Source: a bacterium
GTDB lineage: Bacteria > Electryoneota > RPQS01
Direction of reading: 5' to 3'
NCBI GenBank assembly: GCA_023382385.1
Contig: JAHDVH010000001.1
Location: 677,611-741,610 of the forward strand
Length of the DNA: 64,000 nucleotides
Below the pieces are notes generated by a model. That model had not been told where the DNA came from, did not search any database, and saw only the letters and a list, made by a program, of their open reading frames with translations. This document shows positions 37,262 through 45,745 of this stretch, in pieces. Made by a program: the position numbers and the translations under genes. Position 1 is the first letter of the stretch. Each line of letters begins with the position of its first letter.

Positions 37262-37279
37262 GACAGAACGTTGTATATT
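37251..37279 (+). promoter_or_regulatory. Sigma-70 promoter for secDF
   Basis: Perfect TTGACA -35, 17-base spacer, TATATT -10 (five of six). The -35 box overlaps the end of rluD. Predicted transcription start near 37286, giving a leader of about 42 bases before the secD ATG. Confidence 0.75.
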
Positions 37280-37289
37280 AATGTTCTTT

Positions 37290-37315
37290 GCAAACTTAAC
37301 CCCCTTTCGGTTTGC
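37290..37315 (+). promoter_or_regulatory. Inverted repeat in the secD leader
   Basis: GCAAAC and GTTTGC flank a C-rich 14-base loop in the 5' leader, ending 12 bases before the secD start. No purine-rich Shine-Dalgarno is seen between it and the ATG. It could tune translation; no known leader class is recognised. Confidence 0.35.
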
Positions 37316-37327
37316 CCCTTATAAGTT

Positions 37328-39379
37328 ATGAAGCAGTATCGGTTTAGAATCATCGTTATACTTGCTCTCATTGTGTTGGCCGGATACATGTTGTATCCGA
37401 CAATGCGATATGAGCAGTTGAGCGAGCAAGAAGACGAGTTGCTGATGCAGCTCGCATCAACGTCTGGCATCCCTGTGTCACGACTTGCGCTGGACATCTA
37501 TCGTGATGAGGTGGACCTCATTGGAGAGATTCAGCAATCTGACCTTCCGGAAGCAGACAAAGCGTCGGCCATCGAGCAAGTGAATTACTTGCGCGGCGAT
37601 TTTGCCAGTGCTTTGCAAGCCAACCGCAGTCTTGCCATCAAGCGTGGCTTGGACTTGCAGGGGGGTATGTATCTCGTTCTCGAGGTGGACCTCGCTGAGC
37701 TCTTGGACAACAGCGCCAAAGGCAAGGACGACCAATACGAGGCGCTAATGCGACAAGTTCGGGCATCATCCAAAGACCCGGATGTTGAAGTGTTCGATGC
37801 GCTCGAGAAGACGGCGCGCAGCATGAACATTTCGCTCAGCCGCTATTGGGGTGAGCCGGGGCAGTCAGACAACGACGTGTTGTCGCAGATTCGCTCCACT
37901 GCCAGCGATGCCATTGACCGCTCTCTCGAGATTCTGCGAAATCGTGTGGACCAGTTTGGCGTGTCCGAGCCGTCCATCAGCAAACTCGGCTCACAGCGTA
38001 TCGCGCTGGAATTGCCGGGCGTCAAGGACCCCCTGCGTGCACGGCAGCTTGTCGGCCGTACTGCGTTGTTGGAGTTCAATCTGCTTGCCGAGACGGATCG
38101 CACGCAACAAGTTTTAACGGCGCTGGACGATGCGATCGCCCGTCGGATGCGCGGCGACACGAGTTTTGTGGATACGACATCCGTGGACACCAGCCTTGCT
38201 GATGTTGCATCGACCGACACCTTGGCGAAGGATACTGCTTCCTCCGACACGTCGCGTTCCGCTGAAGATTTGTTCGCAGAGACCGAGGCTCAAACGGGCG
38301 ACACGGCCCTGAACAAAGAGAACCCATTCCTGTCGTTACTCGTCGGCGGAACCGGGGACATTCTGGTTCCAGCAGAGAATCGCGGACAGGTCACGCGATA
38401 CATCAACGCGATTGAAAATCAACGATACATTCCCCGCGACTTGAAGTTCGTGTGGTCTGCGCGGCCGGAAAAAGTCGGCACGGACGCCAAGGACTACTGG
38501 CGTTTGTATCTGGTCAAGTCGCGCGCCGAAATGACGGGCGACAAGCTTGCAGACTCGCGCTCTACGATGGGCAGCGGCTATGATCCGGATCAAGCGGGCA
38601 AGCCGATTGTGCAGATTGAATTCACCCGCGAAGGCGGCAGAGTCTTTTCGCGCGTAACCGGTGCCAATGTGGGTCGCCGTTTGGCCATTGTGCTCGACGA
38701 CAAGATTTACATGGCACCAAACCTTCGAGAGAAGATTTCGGGAGGTTCGGCAGTCATCACCGGTTTGGATGATGTGGAGGAAGCTCGCGATATCGCTATT
38801 GTTCTTCGTGCCGGTGCGCTTCCCGCATCGGTCAACGTGGTGGAAGAGCGCACAGTAGGCCCGTCATTAGGTTCGGACTCGGTTCAGGCGGGCAAGCTCA
38901 GCTTGATGCTCTCGTTCCTCGCGGTAACATTGTTCATGTTGTTCTACTACCGGATGTCCGGCGGAATTGCCGACATTGCTATGATTCTGAACATCTTCTT
39001 GCTGCTGGCCGCGCTCGCGCTATTCCAGTTCACTTTGACCATGCCGGGGATAGCGGGTATTATCCTCACGATTGGTATGGCGGTGGATGCAAACGTGTTG
39101 ATCTTCGAGCGCATTCGAGAAGAACTCAGGCTGGGCAAGACGGTGCGGGCGGCAGTTGACGCCGGTTTCGAGCGCGCGATTGTCACGATCATTGACGCCA
39201 ACGTAACGACGGCTATCGCGGGTGTCGTGCTGTTGATTTACGGCACGGGTCCGATTAAGGGCTTTGCGTTGACATTGACCATTGGTATTCTCATCAATCT
39301 CTTTGCGGCGATCTTCTTTACCCGTTTGGTCTATGACCTGTGGATTGGCCGCCGTCAAGTTCAAACCTTAAGCATCTAA
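37328..39379 (+). CDS. secD: Protein translocase subunit SecD
   Basis: Inner-membrane SecDF component that uses the proton gradient to pull preproteins across after SecA/SecY. One N-terminal helix (about 7-25), a large periplasmic P1 domain with LGLDLQGG-equivalent KRGLDLQGGMYLVLEVDL, and five C-terminal helices with the GMAVDANVLIFERIREEL proton-path motif and DANVTTAIAG. 683 aa. Residues about 275-330 are an unusual Ser/Thr/Asp/Ala-rich stretch between P1 subdomains (SFVDTTSVDTSLADVASTDT). Stop and secF start overlap as TAATG. Confidence 0.96.
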   Translation: MKQYRFRIIVILALIVLAGYMLYPTMRYEQLSEQEDELLMQLASTSGIPVSRLALDIYRDEVDLIGEIQQSDLPEADKASAIEQVNYLRGDFASALQANRSLAIKRGLDLQGGMYLVLEVDLAELLDNSAKGKDDQYEALMRQVRASSKDPDVEVFDALEKTARSMNISLSRYWGEPGQSDNDVLSQIRSTASDAIDRSLEILRNRVDQFGVSEPSISKLGSQRIALELPGVKDPLRARQLVGRTALLEFNLLAETDRTQQVLTALDDAIARRMRGDTSFVDTTSVDTSLADVASTDTLAKDTASSDTSRSAEDLFAETEAQTGDTALNKENPFLSLLVGGTGDILVPAENRGQVTRYINAIENQRYIPRDLKFVWSARPEKVGTDAKDYWRLYLVKSRAEMTGDKLADSRSTMGSGYDPDQAGKPIVQIEFTREGGRVFSRVTGANVGRRLAIVLDDKIYMAPNLREKISGGSAVITGLDDVEEARDIAIVLRAGALPASVNVVEERTVGPSLGSDSVQAGKLSLMLSFLAVTLFMLFYYRMSGGIADIAMILNIFLLLAALALFQFTLTMPGIAGIILTIGMAVDANVLIFERIREELRLGKTVRAAVDAGFERAIVTIIDANVTTAIAGVVLLIYGTGPIKGFALTLTIGILINLFAAIFFTRLVYDLWIGRRQVQTLSI

Positions 39380-40287
39380 TGATCCAGTTTTTCAAGGACA
39401 GCAATTACAAATTCGTCAAGCACCGCTGGAAAGCGATATCGGTATCCATCGCGATAATAGTGGCGGGTTTGGTCATGACGGTGGTGAAGGGTCCAAACTG
39501 GTCAATTGACTTCCGTGGCGGTTTGGACGTTCAGGTTCGATTTGCGCAGGCCGTGACCGACGGTCAAGTGCGTTCGGCCTTGTCAGGGCTCGACGTGGGA
39601 GAAGTGAAGACCGTATCCAGTCTTGGCGAGCGGGACGACATCTTGATTCGCATGAAGGACACCGAGTCTGTACAGGCGCTTCAAGATACCATTGGCAAGC
39701 GTTTGACTTCGGCGTTTCCGGGCAATGCCTGGGAAGTGCGCGGCATAGAGGTCGTCGGCCCTAAAGTTGGCAAGGAATTGCGTCAGCAGGCCATGTTGTC
39801 CGCGGCAGTTGCGCTTGTGCTTTTGCTCATCTATATTAGCTGGCGCTTCGAGTTCGCCTATGCAGTAGGAGCGATCATCGCGACGCTGCACGACGTGCTG
39901 GTCACATGGGCATTCTTCATGTTTTTCGGCTATGAAATCAGCCTCTCGGTCCTTGCAGCATTTCTGACTTTGATCGGATTCTCCCTGAATGACACGGTCG
40001 TAATCTTTGACCGGATTCGCGAAAACTTGAAGAAGCTCCGGCAAACAAAACTGTCGGAAATCATGGATCAGAGCATCAACGAGACGCTGTCGCGCACAAT
40101 TATTACCTCGCTCACAGTGTTCTTGACTATCCTCGTGCTGTTCATTTTCGGCGGACCGGTATTGAGAGGATTCAGCTTTGCTATGCTGGTCGGAGTCGTG
40201 ACAGGAACATACTCATCAATATACGTTGCGGCGCCTGCGGTGTTGGAGTGGGCAGAGCGCAAAGCACTTCAGGGCAAGAAAAAGTAA
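39379..40287 (+). CDS. secF: Protein translocase subunit SecF
   Basis: Partner of SecD in the accessory translocase. ATG at 39379 overlaps the secD stop (TAATG) and gives MIQFFKDSNYKFVKHRW, the usual opening; 302 aa. Family features: IDFRGGLDVQVRF after TM1, GPKVGKELRQQAMLSAAVAL, and GFSLNDTVVIFDRIRENL in the membrane core, with SRTIITSLTVFLTIL later. A strong terminator follows directly. Confidence 0.97.
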   Translation: MIQFFKDSNYKFVKHRWKAISVSIAIIVAGLVMTVVKGPNWSIDFRGGLDVQVRFAQAVTDGQVRSALSGLDVGEVKTVSSLGERDDILIRMKDTESVQALQDTIGKRLTSAFPGNAWEVRGIEVVGPKVGKELRQQAMLSAAVALVLLLIYISWRFEFAYAVGAIIATLHDVLVTWAFFMFFGYEISLSVLAAFLTLIGFSLNDTVVIFDRIRENLKKLRQTKLSEIMDQSINETLSRTIITSLTVFLTILVLFIFGGPVLRGFSFAMLVGVVTGTYSSIYVAAPAVLEWAERKALQGKKK

Positions 40288-40307
40288 CCTGCTCGACATA
40301 TCTCGCG

Positions 40308-40335
40308 AGCCCCGCGAGAGCGGGGCTTTGTTTTT
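40308..40335 (+). terminator. Intrinsic terminator after secF
   Basis: AGCCCCGC and GCGGGGCT form an 8-bp stem around a GAGA tetraloop, followed by TTGTTTTT. Separates secDF from purA. Confidence 0.9.
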
Positions 40336-40351
40336 GTGAAGGGAACGAGTC

Positions 40352-41629
40352 GTGGTAACAGTGATACTCGGCGCTCAGTGGGGCGACGAAGGCAAAGGCA
40401 AGATAGTAGATTACCTGAGCGAGCGTGCCGACGTGGTGTGCCGCTTTCAGGGCGGCGCAAATGCCGGCCATACGATCATTGAGAATGGCCGGAAGTTTGT
40501 GTTGCACCTGTTGCCCGCCGGTATCCTGCGGCCGAACACCATTTGCGCGATTGGCGGCGGAGTGGTGGTAGACCCTGCGGCTCTCCTGAACGAAATTGAA
40601 TTGCTCGAGGCGGCTGGGATAGACTTGACAGGCCGACTGTTCGTCAGTCATCAGGCGCATCTGATCATGCCTTATCACAAGCTTCTTGACAGCATTCACG
40701 AGTCTCAGGGCGAGCGTGTGAAGATCGGTACGACCGGCCGCGGAATCGGCCCGGCGTATGTGGACAAAGTCGCACGAGTGGGTATTAGAATTGTGGACCT
40801 GCTTGACCGTGACTTGTTGCGCAAGAAGATTCGTGCAAATGTTGAAGAGAAGAACCGGCTCCTCTCGAAGGTCTATGCGACTCAGGAGCTCGATGTCGAA
40901 GCAATTGTCGAAGAGTACGTCGCTTTCGATCAGCGTATCGATCCGTACGTGAAGGATGTCTCCGTATTGTTGGATGAGACCATCCGGGCCGGAAAGAACG
41001 TAATTCTGGAGGGTGCTCAGGGAACGTTGCTTGATGTAGATATGGGGACCTATCCGTTCGTCACTTCCTCCAATCCTACGGCTGGGGGAGCCTGCACAGG
41101 ATTGGGGATCGGCCCGAGACGAATCGATCACGTGATAGGCATCGTTAAGGCATATACGACGCGTGTCGGTGAAGGTCCATTTCCGACTGAAATCATGGAC
41201 GGCGATGAGCAGGATCGGCTGCGTGAAAAGGGTGACGAATACGGTGCAACAACCGGAAGACCGCGGCGCTGCGGTTGGTTTGACGGCGTAGCCGCTCGTT
41301 ATGCCGCACGTGTTAATAGTGTGGATTCCTGGGCGGTCACAAAACTCGACATCTTGACCGGATTGCCAACCATTAAGGTTTGCACGTCCTATGACGACGG
41401 CGCACGAATCTACAGGAACTTTCCGTCTGACAGCCGCATACTAAGCACGATTGAGCCGGTCTATGAAGAACTTCCGGGCTGGACAGAGAGTCTGGATCGG
41501 GCGACGAGATGGGAAGAGTTTCCCCGCGCCGCACAGGACTACTTGCGCTTCATCGAGGAATTCACAGGCGTACCGGTATCAATCGTCTCTGTAGGAGCAT
41601 CGCGCGAACAGACGATAGTGTTGCGATAG
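40352..41629 (+). CDS. purA: Adenylosuccinate synthetase
   Basis: GTP-dependent conversion of IMP and aspartate to adenylosuccinate, first step of AMP synthesis. Diagnostic GAQWGDEGKGKIVDYL phosphate loop, GGANAGHTI, GTTGRGIGPAY, EGAQGTLLDVDMGTYPFVTSSN and TTGRPRRCGWFD. 425 aa, standard. The start is a GTG at 40352 with an AAGGGAAC Shine-Dalgarno seven to eight bases upstream, just beyond the secF terminator; its promoter was not identified. Confidence 0.97.
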   Translation: MVTVILGAQWGDEGKGKIVDYLSERADVVCRFQGGANAGHTIIENGRKFVLHLLPAGILRPNTICAIGGGVVVDPAALLNEIELLEAAGIDLTGRLFVSHQAHLIMPYHKLLDSIHESQGERVKIGTTGRGIGPAYVDKVARVGIRIVDLLDRDLLRKKIRANVEEKNRLLSKVYATQELDVEAIVEEYVAFDQRIDPYVKDVSVLLDETIRAGKNVILEGAQGTLLDVDMGTYPFVTSSNPTAGGACTGLGIGPRRIDHVIGIVKAYTTRVGEGPFPTEIMDGDEQDRLREKGDEYGATTGRPRRCGWFDGVAARYAARVNSVDSWAVTKLDILTGLPTIKVCTSYDDGARIYRNFPSDSRILSTIEPVYEELPGWTESLDRATRWEEFPRAAQDYLRFIEEFTGVPVSIVSVGASREQTIVLR

Positions 41630-41678
41630 GAAAACCTCGCAGATGACTTCGTGCAGAGTGCATGATGTTATCAGGGAG

Positions 41679-41751
41679 GAGAGCGTAGCTCAGTAGGTAG
41701 AGCACCGCCCTTTTAAGGCGATGGTCGCGGGTTCGAATCCCGCCGCTCTCA
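41679..41751 (+). tRNA. tRNA-Lys(TTT)
   Basis: Complete 73-base cloverleaf ending before an unencoded CCA. Acceptor GAGAGCG/CGCTCTC pairs perfectly; D stem GCTC/GAGC; anticodon loop CTTTTAA gives anticodon TTT; T arm GCGGG-TTCGAAT-CCCGC. One mismatch at the outer pair of the anticodon stem (C27-A43). Confidence 0.97.
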
Positions 41752-41758
41752 CAGATCA

Positions 41759-41792
41759 GCCCACAGCAATCTTGTTGTGGGCCTTTCGCTTT
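41759..41792 (+). terminator. Intrinsic terminator after tRNA-Lys
   Basis: GCCCACA and TGTGGGC form a stem that extends inward to about 10 bp, followed by CTTTCGCTTT. Positioned eight bases after the tRNA. Confidence 0.75.
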
Positions 41793-41828
41793 AAGGGCAC
41801 AGGCTTTGCGCGCTTAGAGTTGTTTGCT

Positions 41829-42842
41829 ATGAACCAAAGGCGAGCAATGGCGACCCACCTGCTGGATACGGAAACTGACAGCTTAACGCGAATCTATCAT
41901 CCTGCTCCGCTGGCAACGTTGCGTGCGGATAAGGGTGCGCACTTCGACCTGTTCCTCGGCGTGCCTACGCGCGGTGGGCAGAAGTACGTACTGTTCAAGT
42001 CCGCAGACCTGGATTTAACCGAACAGAAGCGTCAGGAGCTGATTGAGCGCGGGGTACAGTTTCTGTACGTGACGGACGAGGATGCGGGGTCGTATTTCAG
42101 TTTCGTGGACCGCACAGTAGGGGAAGCGCTTCGCGACGAGGGAGCCTCACCCGCACAGCGGTCAGCCGTGCTCTATAAGACCACCACGGCATTGGTGCAA
42201 GCGACTTTTACCCGTCCTGAGTCGCCAATGCTCATGAAAACTAACCGCACGATGGTTGAACACACCGTCGAGGCTCTTGCACTGGAGCCTGCACTTCTGC
42301 GGACCCTTGCCGCAGAATTTTCACTGGACTACTCGTTATATTCGCATGCGGTGCATGTGGCAACAATGGCGACAGCTCTGCTTCTTGAATTGTACGGACC
42401 GGAGGCCCGCGTTAAGGAAGCGGCCATGGGGTTTCTACTTCATGACATCGGCAAATGCAGAGTCCCCACTCAAATTCTGCGCAAGTCAGGGGTCTTGACT
42501 ACATCTGAAATGAAGGAAGTTGAGAAACACCCGGAACATGGCGTCGGGTTGATGCGACCACATCTTGAAGTGGGCGAGGTCGCTCTTGACATCATCCACT
42601 CCCATCACGAGAAACTGAATGGCCGTGGCTATCCGAGGAGGCTGCCTCCCGAGAAAATATCTGTGGAGACCCGTATTTGTTCGCTGGTAGACATCTACGA
42701 CGCACTAACTTCACATCGCGTTTACAAGCCCGCGATGCGTGGGTATGAAGCGTTAACTTTCATTCGCGACAAGATGTATGAAGAGATTGACAAGGGTCTG
42801 TTAAAACAATTCATCAGCATTCTGGGACCCAAAGACCGGTAA
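41829..42842 (+). CDS. HD-GYP domain protein (probable cyclic-di-GMP phosphodiesterase)
   Basis: About 337 aa, cytosolic. The C-terminal half is an HD-GYP domain: HAVHVATMATAL, the metal-binding HDIGKCRVP, EKHPEHGVGLM, HSHHEKLNGRGYP carrying the GYP signature, and VDIYDALTSHRVYKPA. The N-terminal about 140 residues resemble the DUF3391-like region often fused to these enzymes (LRADKGAHFDLFLGV … QFLYVTDEDAGSYFSF). Start at ATG 41829 or at ATG 41847, which has an AAGG seven bases upstream. No GGDEF partner in the window. Its stop codon lies inside a terminator hairpin. Confidence 0.92.
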   Translation: MNQRRAMATHLLDTETDSLTRIYHPAPLATLRADKGAHFDLFLGVPTRGGQKYVLFKSADLDLTEQKRQELIERGVQFLYVTDEDAGSYFSFVDRTVGEALRDEGASPAQRSAVLYKTTTALVQATFTRPESPMLMKTNRTMVEHTVEALALEPALLRTLAAEFSLDYSLYSHAVHVATMATALLLELYGPEARVKEAAMGFLLHDIGKCRVPTQILRKSGVLTTSEMKEVEKHPEHGVGLMRPHLEVGEVALDIIHSHHEKLNGRGYPRRLPPEKISVETRICSLVDIYDALTSHRVYKPAMRGYEALTFIRDKMYEEIDKGLLKQFISILGPKDR

Positions 42843-42856
42843 TGACCGGTCTTTTT
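42831..42856 (+). terminator. Intrinsic terminator overlapping the HD-GYP stop codon
   Basis: AAAGACCGG and CCGGTCTTT form a 9-bp perfect stem; the 6-base loop TAATGA contains the HD-GYP stop codon; the stem runs into a T5 tract. It isolates the next small gene. Confidence 0.85.
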
Positions 42857-42913
42857 AGTTCGTCAAGTTCGCATGATTTGCGCCGATACTTGAAGTGGAG
42901 GCCATGTACGCGA

Positions 42914-43114
42914 ATGAATGAACACGACGAATACCGCCCAAGGCGCGAAGGCGACAGACCTAAAGATGTCGATTTATCGTTAGTCCCGGAGAATCGGAGC
43001 AACGAGTGCCTGCTGTATCGCAAGATTCGCAAGCGAATAGACGAAGGGTATTACAATTCTGCAAGAGTCCTGCGTGACATCGCCTACATCTTATCAAGAG
43101 ATCCCAAAAAGTAA
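42914..43114 (+). CDS. Small protein with FlgM-like C-terminal helices (uncertain)
   Basis: 66 aa, highly charged. The first 35 residues (MNEHDEYRPRREGDRPKDVDLS) look disordered; the second half, LLYRKIRKRIDEGYYNSARVLRDIAYIL, is a helix-turn-helix-like pair with the spacing of the C-terminal region of FlgM anti-sigma-28 factors. That similarity is weak and other small regulators could fit. A GGAGG lies 12 bases before the ATG, a little far. Isolated between two terminators, so it would need its own promoter, which was not found. No flagellar genes are nearby. Confidence 0.5.
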   Translation: MNEHDEYRPRREGDRPKDVDLSLVPENRSNECLLYRKIRKRIDEGYYNSARVLRDIAYILSRDPKK

Positions 43115-43138
43115 AAGGCCGAACGGAAGTTCGGCCTT
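43115..43138. terminator. Bidirectional terminator between small gene and rsmE
   Basis: AAGGCCGAAC and GTTCGGCCTT form a perfect 10-bp stem with a 4-base loop. On the minus strand it is followed by TTTTACTTTTT, an excellent tail for rsmE; on the plus strand the tail is weak. Confidence 0.88.
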
Positions 43139-43159
43139 CTGCATCTCATGAAGAATGGA

Positions 43160-43882
43160 TCAGCACCGGAATTCATCTGACCGGGTCAACAGAAACGCTA
43201 ATCCTGCAGACACGGCAGCCTCCGTCCGCAGCCTGCGAGGACCGAGCGTCAGAAATCGCGCGCCAGCGCGATTCAGGAACTCGATCTCCTGTTCCGCAAA
43301 GCCTCCCTCCGGACCGACAATTAGGGCACAGGGTGAAGTTGGCAGCGACTGTGGAAGCGAGCCTGTTCCTGATGCAGGATGCGCGACCCAGAGTTGATGA
43401 TCGGAGACAGGCTCAAGGGATTCCTGAAGGCTTTCATGCTGAACTTGCGGAGTCAGGCGTGCCCGGCCTGTCTGTTTCAAGGATTGAATGGCCACTCGCC
43501 TGAGTCTTTCGAGCTTATTCGCGGTATACACTTCCTGACTGTGCATCATTCTCACCCAAATCAAATCGCTGACACCGAACTGAACGGCTGTATTGACGAC
43601 CTCGCGCGATGCATCACCTTGCAAACACCCGCAAACGAGCGTCACTCTAAGGGACGATTCACCAAAGTTCGCAAGCGTCTCGATGACGCGAATCGACTCC
43701 GGAGATTCAATCAGTGACCGATAGACGTTCCCGCTCCCATCGGTAGCATAGACCTCCTGCCCCACCCTTCTGCGTCGTACACGCATTAAGTGATGCGCTT
43801 CTTCAGCAGGAATCGTGAAGACGTCACCATCGCGCTGCGCGTCGCCCACATACACAAACTCCCCGTGCATTAGCTTTACCAT
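43160..43882 (-). CDS. rsmE: 16S rRNA (uracil1498-N3)-methyltransferase
   Basis: SPOUT-family methyltransferase that modifies U1498 of 16S rRNA. N-terminal PUA-like part (GEFVYVGDAQRDGDVFTIPAEEAHHLMRVRRRRVGQEV), then the trefoil-knot domain with NTAVQFGVSDLIWV, RLRRVAIQSLKQTGRARLP-like sequence, and the SAM loop LIVGPEGGFAEQEIEF with LGPRRLRTEAAVSAGL. ATG 43882 overlaps the preceding barrel gene by 7 nt; ATG 43870 is an alternative. 240 aa. Confidence 0.95.
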   Translation of the reverse strand: MVKLMHGEFVYVGDAQRDGDVFTIPAEEAHHLMRVRRRRVGQEVYATDGSGNVYRSLIESPESIRVIETLANFGESSLRVTLVCGCLQGDASREVVNTAVQFGVSDLIWVRMMHSQEVYTANKLERLRRVAIQSLKQTGRARLTPQVQHESLQESLEPVSDHQLWVAHPASGTGSLPQSLPTSPCALIVGPEGGFAEQEIEFLNRAGARFLTLGPRRLRTEAAVSAGLAFLLTRSDEFRC

Positions 43883-45684
43883 GTGCGCCCTGCAGTTAAC
43901 GACCCGGAGATAAACTCGCGGTCTGCGCGGCCGAGTTCGGATTGCATCACCCATTGCGCAGCACCCTGACAGAACCACCCTCGCGAATTCAGATTAACTC
44001 GCGCCGTAGGTCCCCACGTTCTTATGTCCTGAACACGGGTTCGCGGTTTCTCGAATTCAAAGCGGTCGCCACGGCGAGTACTGTAAGCCACACCCAAGCC
44101 TGTTACACCGCCTTTCGGGAACTTTCTCGAAAACTCAATCACGGACAAAAACACGTCAGTTTGATCACTGCGCTCCTGTTCGAATTCCTGCCAGTAAAGG
44201 CGGCCCAACTCTTCACGCGAAGCGCTCGCGGCAAGCGTCACGCTCCATGGAGCACGAAACATCCATGCCACGCTATCACCTAAAGCAAGTTTCCGGAAGA
44301 CGGTCGAACGAACCTGCCTCGGATTCGTTTCGAAATCGTATGCCTGATAATTTGCACTGATTCGGAAATCGGGCACGTGGATAACGGAGGAGGAAGGAGT
44401 GTGCACGAATCGCGTTGACAGGACAAGTAATCTCGTCCATCGATTATTCGCGCTGTTTCTTGCAAAGATATAGACCAGATGATTGAGGTCAACCAGAGCC
44501 TGAACATGCGAGGTCAGCGCGGGCGAATGCCGTGTCCTAACCCCGCCGTCAAACCGCCACGACAGCTCATCACGGTCGTCGTAATTCAACTCCGATCGTG
44601 TATCCAGCGAGTACTTACTGAAAGTAGCCTGCAAAGTCAACCTCGAGGGTCCTGTATCAGTCGCTCCCAATGCCCCGAGGACAACTTTGCGGCCGGACAG
44701 AATTTCCCCTCTGACGTTCTGCGAAACCGTGCGCAACTCGGCGGAGAGCGTGCCCTCGCGCTTGCCTTGAACCATGTCAAGCGCGACGTTCAAACCTGAC
44801 TCCACTTCTTCAAGCCGCGAAACGTTCCCCATCCGATCATCGAGACGCGTGTCTGAGTAGCGGACGATTCCACCACCACGCAAACGGGTATTTCCTGCGA
44901 CCTCGTAATTCAGTTCATCAGCGACTTGCAACGCTTTTTCTTCTCGAAACTGATCCGGCAAAGATGGCGCGGTAAGCATGTTCCGTCGCGTCCAACTCGT
45001 TTGCAAACGCACCCGGTTAGCCGCCTGCTCATAGTTCTGCGCGAGGCTGTAGTTCAAACGGCCGTCCGAACCAACTCGACTTCCCGGTCTTTCATGGTCG
45101 AAACTGAGAGCTCCGTCGTGTTGATTGTGCAGTGTTCTATGCTGGAGCAAGGCTGATTGCCAGCTCGCAATCCCGTTGTCCGCATAGTCATCACGCGAAT
45201 CCTGAATTGCACCGATACTGTGAGTTGTGGAGAGGTAGCGTGTCCACTCGATTTGCGGACCAACTCCACCACGAATCAGATGCGAACGATTGTCTTGACC
45301 TGCAAATGTGCTCGCTCCGGCTCGCGGACGGTCATTGTAATGCTGTCCGGTGGCACCTGCCCAAAGTCGAACGTGTTCCGCAAGCGGACGCGCAGCAGAG
45401 AGCGCCCATCGAGCGTCATGCCGAATTCGACCTGCAGACGATTGGCCGCGAGTCAGACCAGTCACCCAACTTGAGTTCGATGACACCCGCCAAGCCGTGT
45501 CACTTCCGGCATCCACGCGATAACCTCCAAGCCAGCGAGTCAGTTCGGACCCGCCTTCCCAGCGCGCGGCCACTGAATCCTGTTGCGAAGTCGGAGGTGG
45601 CGGAGCCGGAACGTTGGCACGTGCGGACAGTATGCCAAACAACGTCAGCAGGAGAAATAGGAAAGAGGATTCTCGCAGGGACAT
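43876..45684 (-). CDS. Putative outer-membrane beta-barrel protein, unknown function
   Basis: 602 aa with a signal peptide (about 1-22, ending SARA) followed by a Pro-rich linker and about 550 residues of alternating polar/aromatic strands, many Arg, Trp and Tyr residues at strand ends, and a C-terminal aromatic residue (TAGRTW), all features of outer-membrane barrels. No named family recognised. It follows the clpX terminator; the ATG at 45684 abuts that terminator's T-tract, and no Shine-Dalgarno is visible. A TTG at 45702 is the alternative. rsmE overlaps its end. Expression may depend on read-through or an unseen promoter. Confidence 0.75.
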   Translation of the reverse strand: MSLRESSFLFLLLTLFGILSARANVPAPPPPTSQQDSVAARWEGGSELTRWLGGYRVDAGSDTAWRVSSNSSWVTGLTRGQSSAGRIRHDARWALSAARPLAEHVRLWAGATGQHYNDRPRAGASTFAGQDNRSHLIRGGVGPQIEWTRYLSTTHSIGAIQDSRDDYADNGIASWQSALLQHRTLHNQHDGALSFDHERPGSRVGSDGRLNYSLAQNYEQAANRVRLQTSWTRRNMLTAPSLPDQFREEKALQVADELNYEVAGNTRLRGGGIVRYSDTRLDDRMGNVSRLEEVESGLNVALDMVQGKREGTLSAELRTVSQNVRGEILSGRKVVLGALGATDTGPSRLTLQATFSKYSLDTRSELNYDDRDELSWRFDGGVRTRHSPALTSHVQALVDLNHLVYIFARNSANNRWTRLLVLSTRFVHTPSSSVIHVPDFRISANYQAYDFETNPRQVRSTVFRKLALGDSVAWMFRAPWSVTLAASASREELGRLYWQEFEQERSDQTDVFLSVIEFSRKFPKGGVTGLGVAYSTRRGDRFEFEKPRTRVQDIRTWGPTARVNLNSRGWFCQGAAQWVMQSELGRADREFISGSLTAGRTW

Positions 45685-45722
45685 AAAAGAAAGGCGTGAC
45701 AACAGAAAATCGTCGCCACGCC
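45685..45722 (-). terminator. Intrinsic terminator after clpX
   Basis: GGCGTGGCGAC pairs with GTTGTCACGCC (11 bp, two G-T pairs) around an 8-base loop, followed on the minus strand by TTTCTTTT and then directly by the ATG of the barrel gene. Confidence 0.8.
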
Positions 45723-45745
45723 GGAAAGAGATAGCGCGAAGTAGT

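Noticed and set aside
40181-41131. A 316-codon open frame opposite secF and purA
   Set aside because: Spans two real genes and the terminator between them on the other strand; no recognisable protein features.
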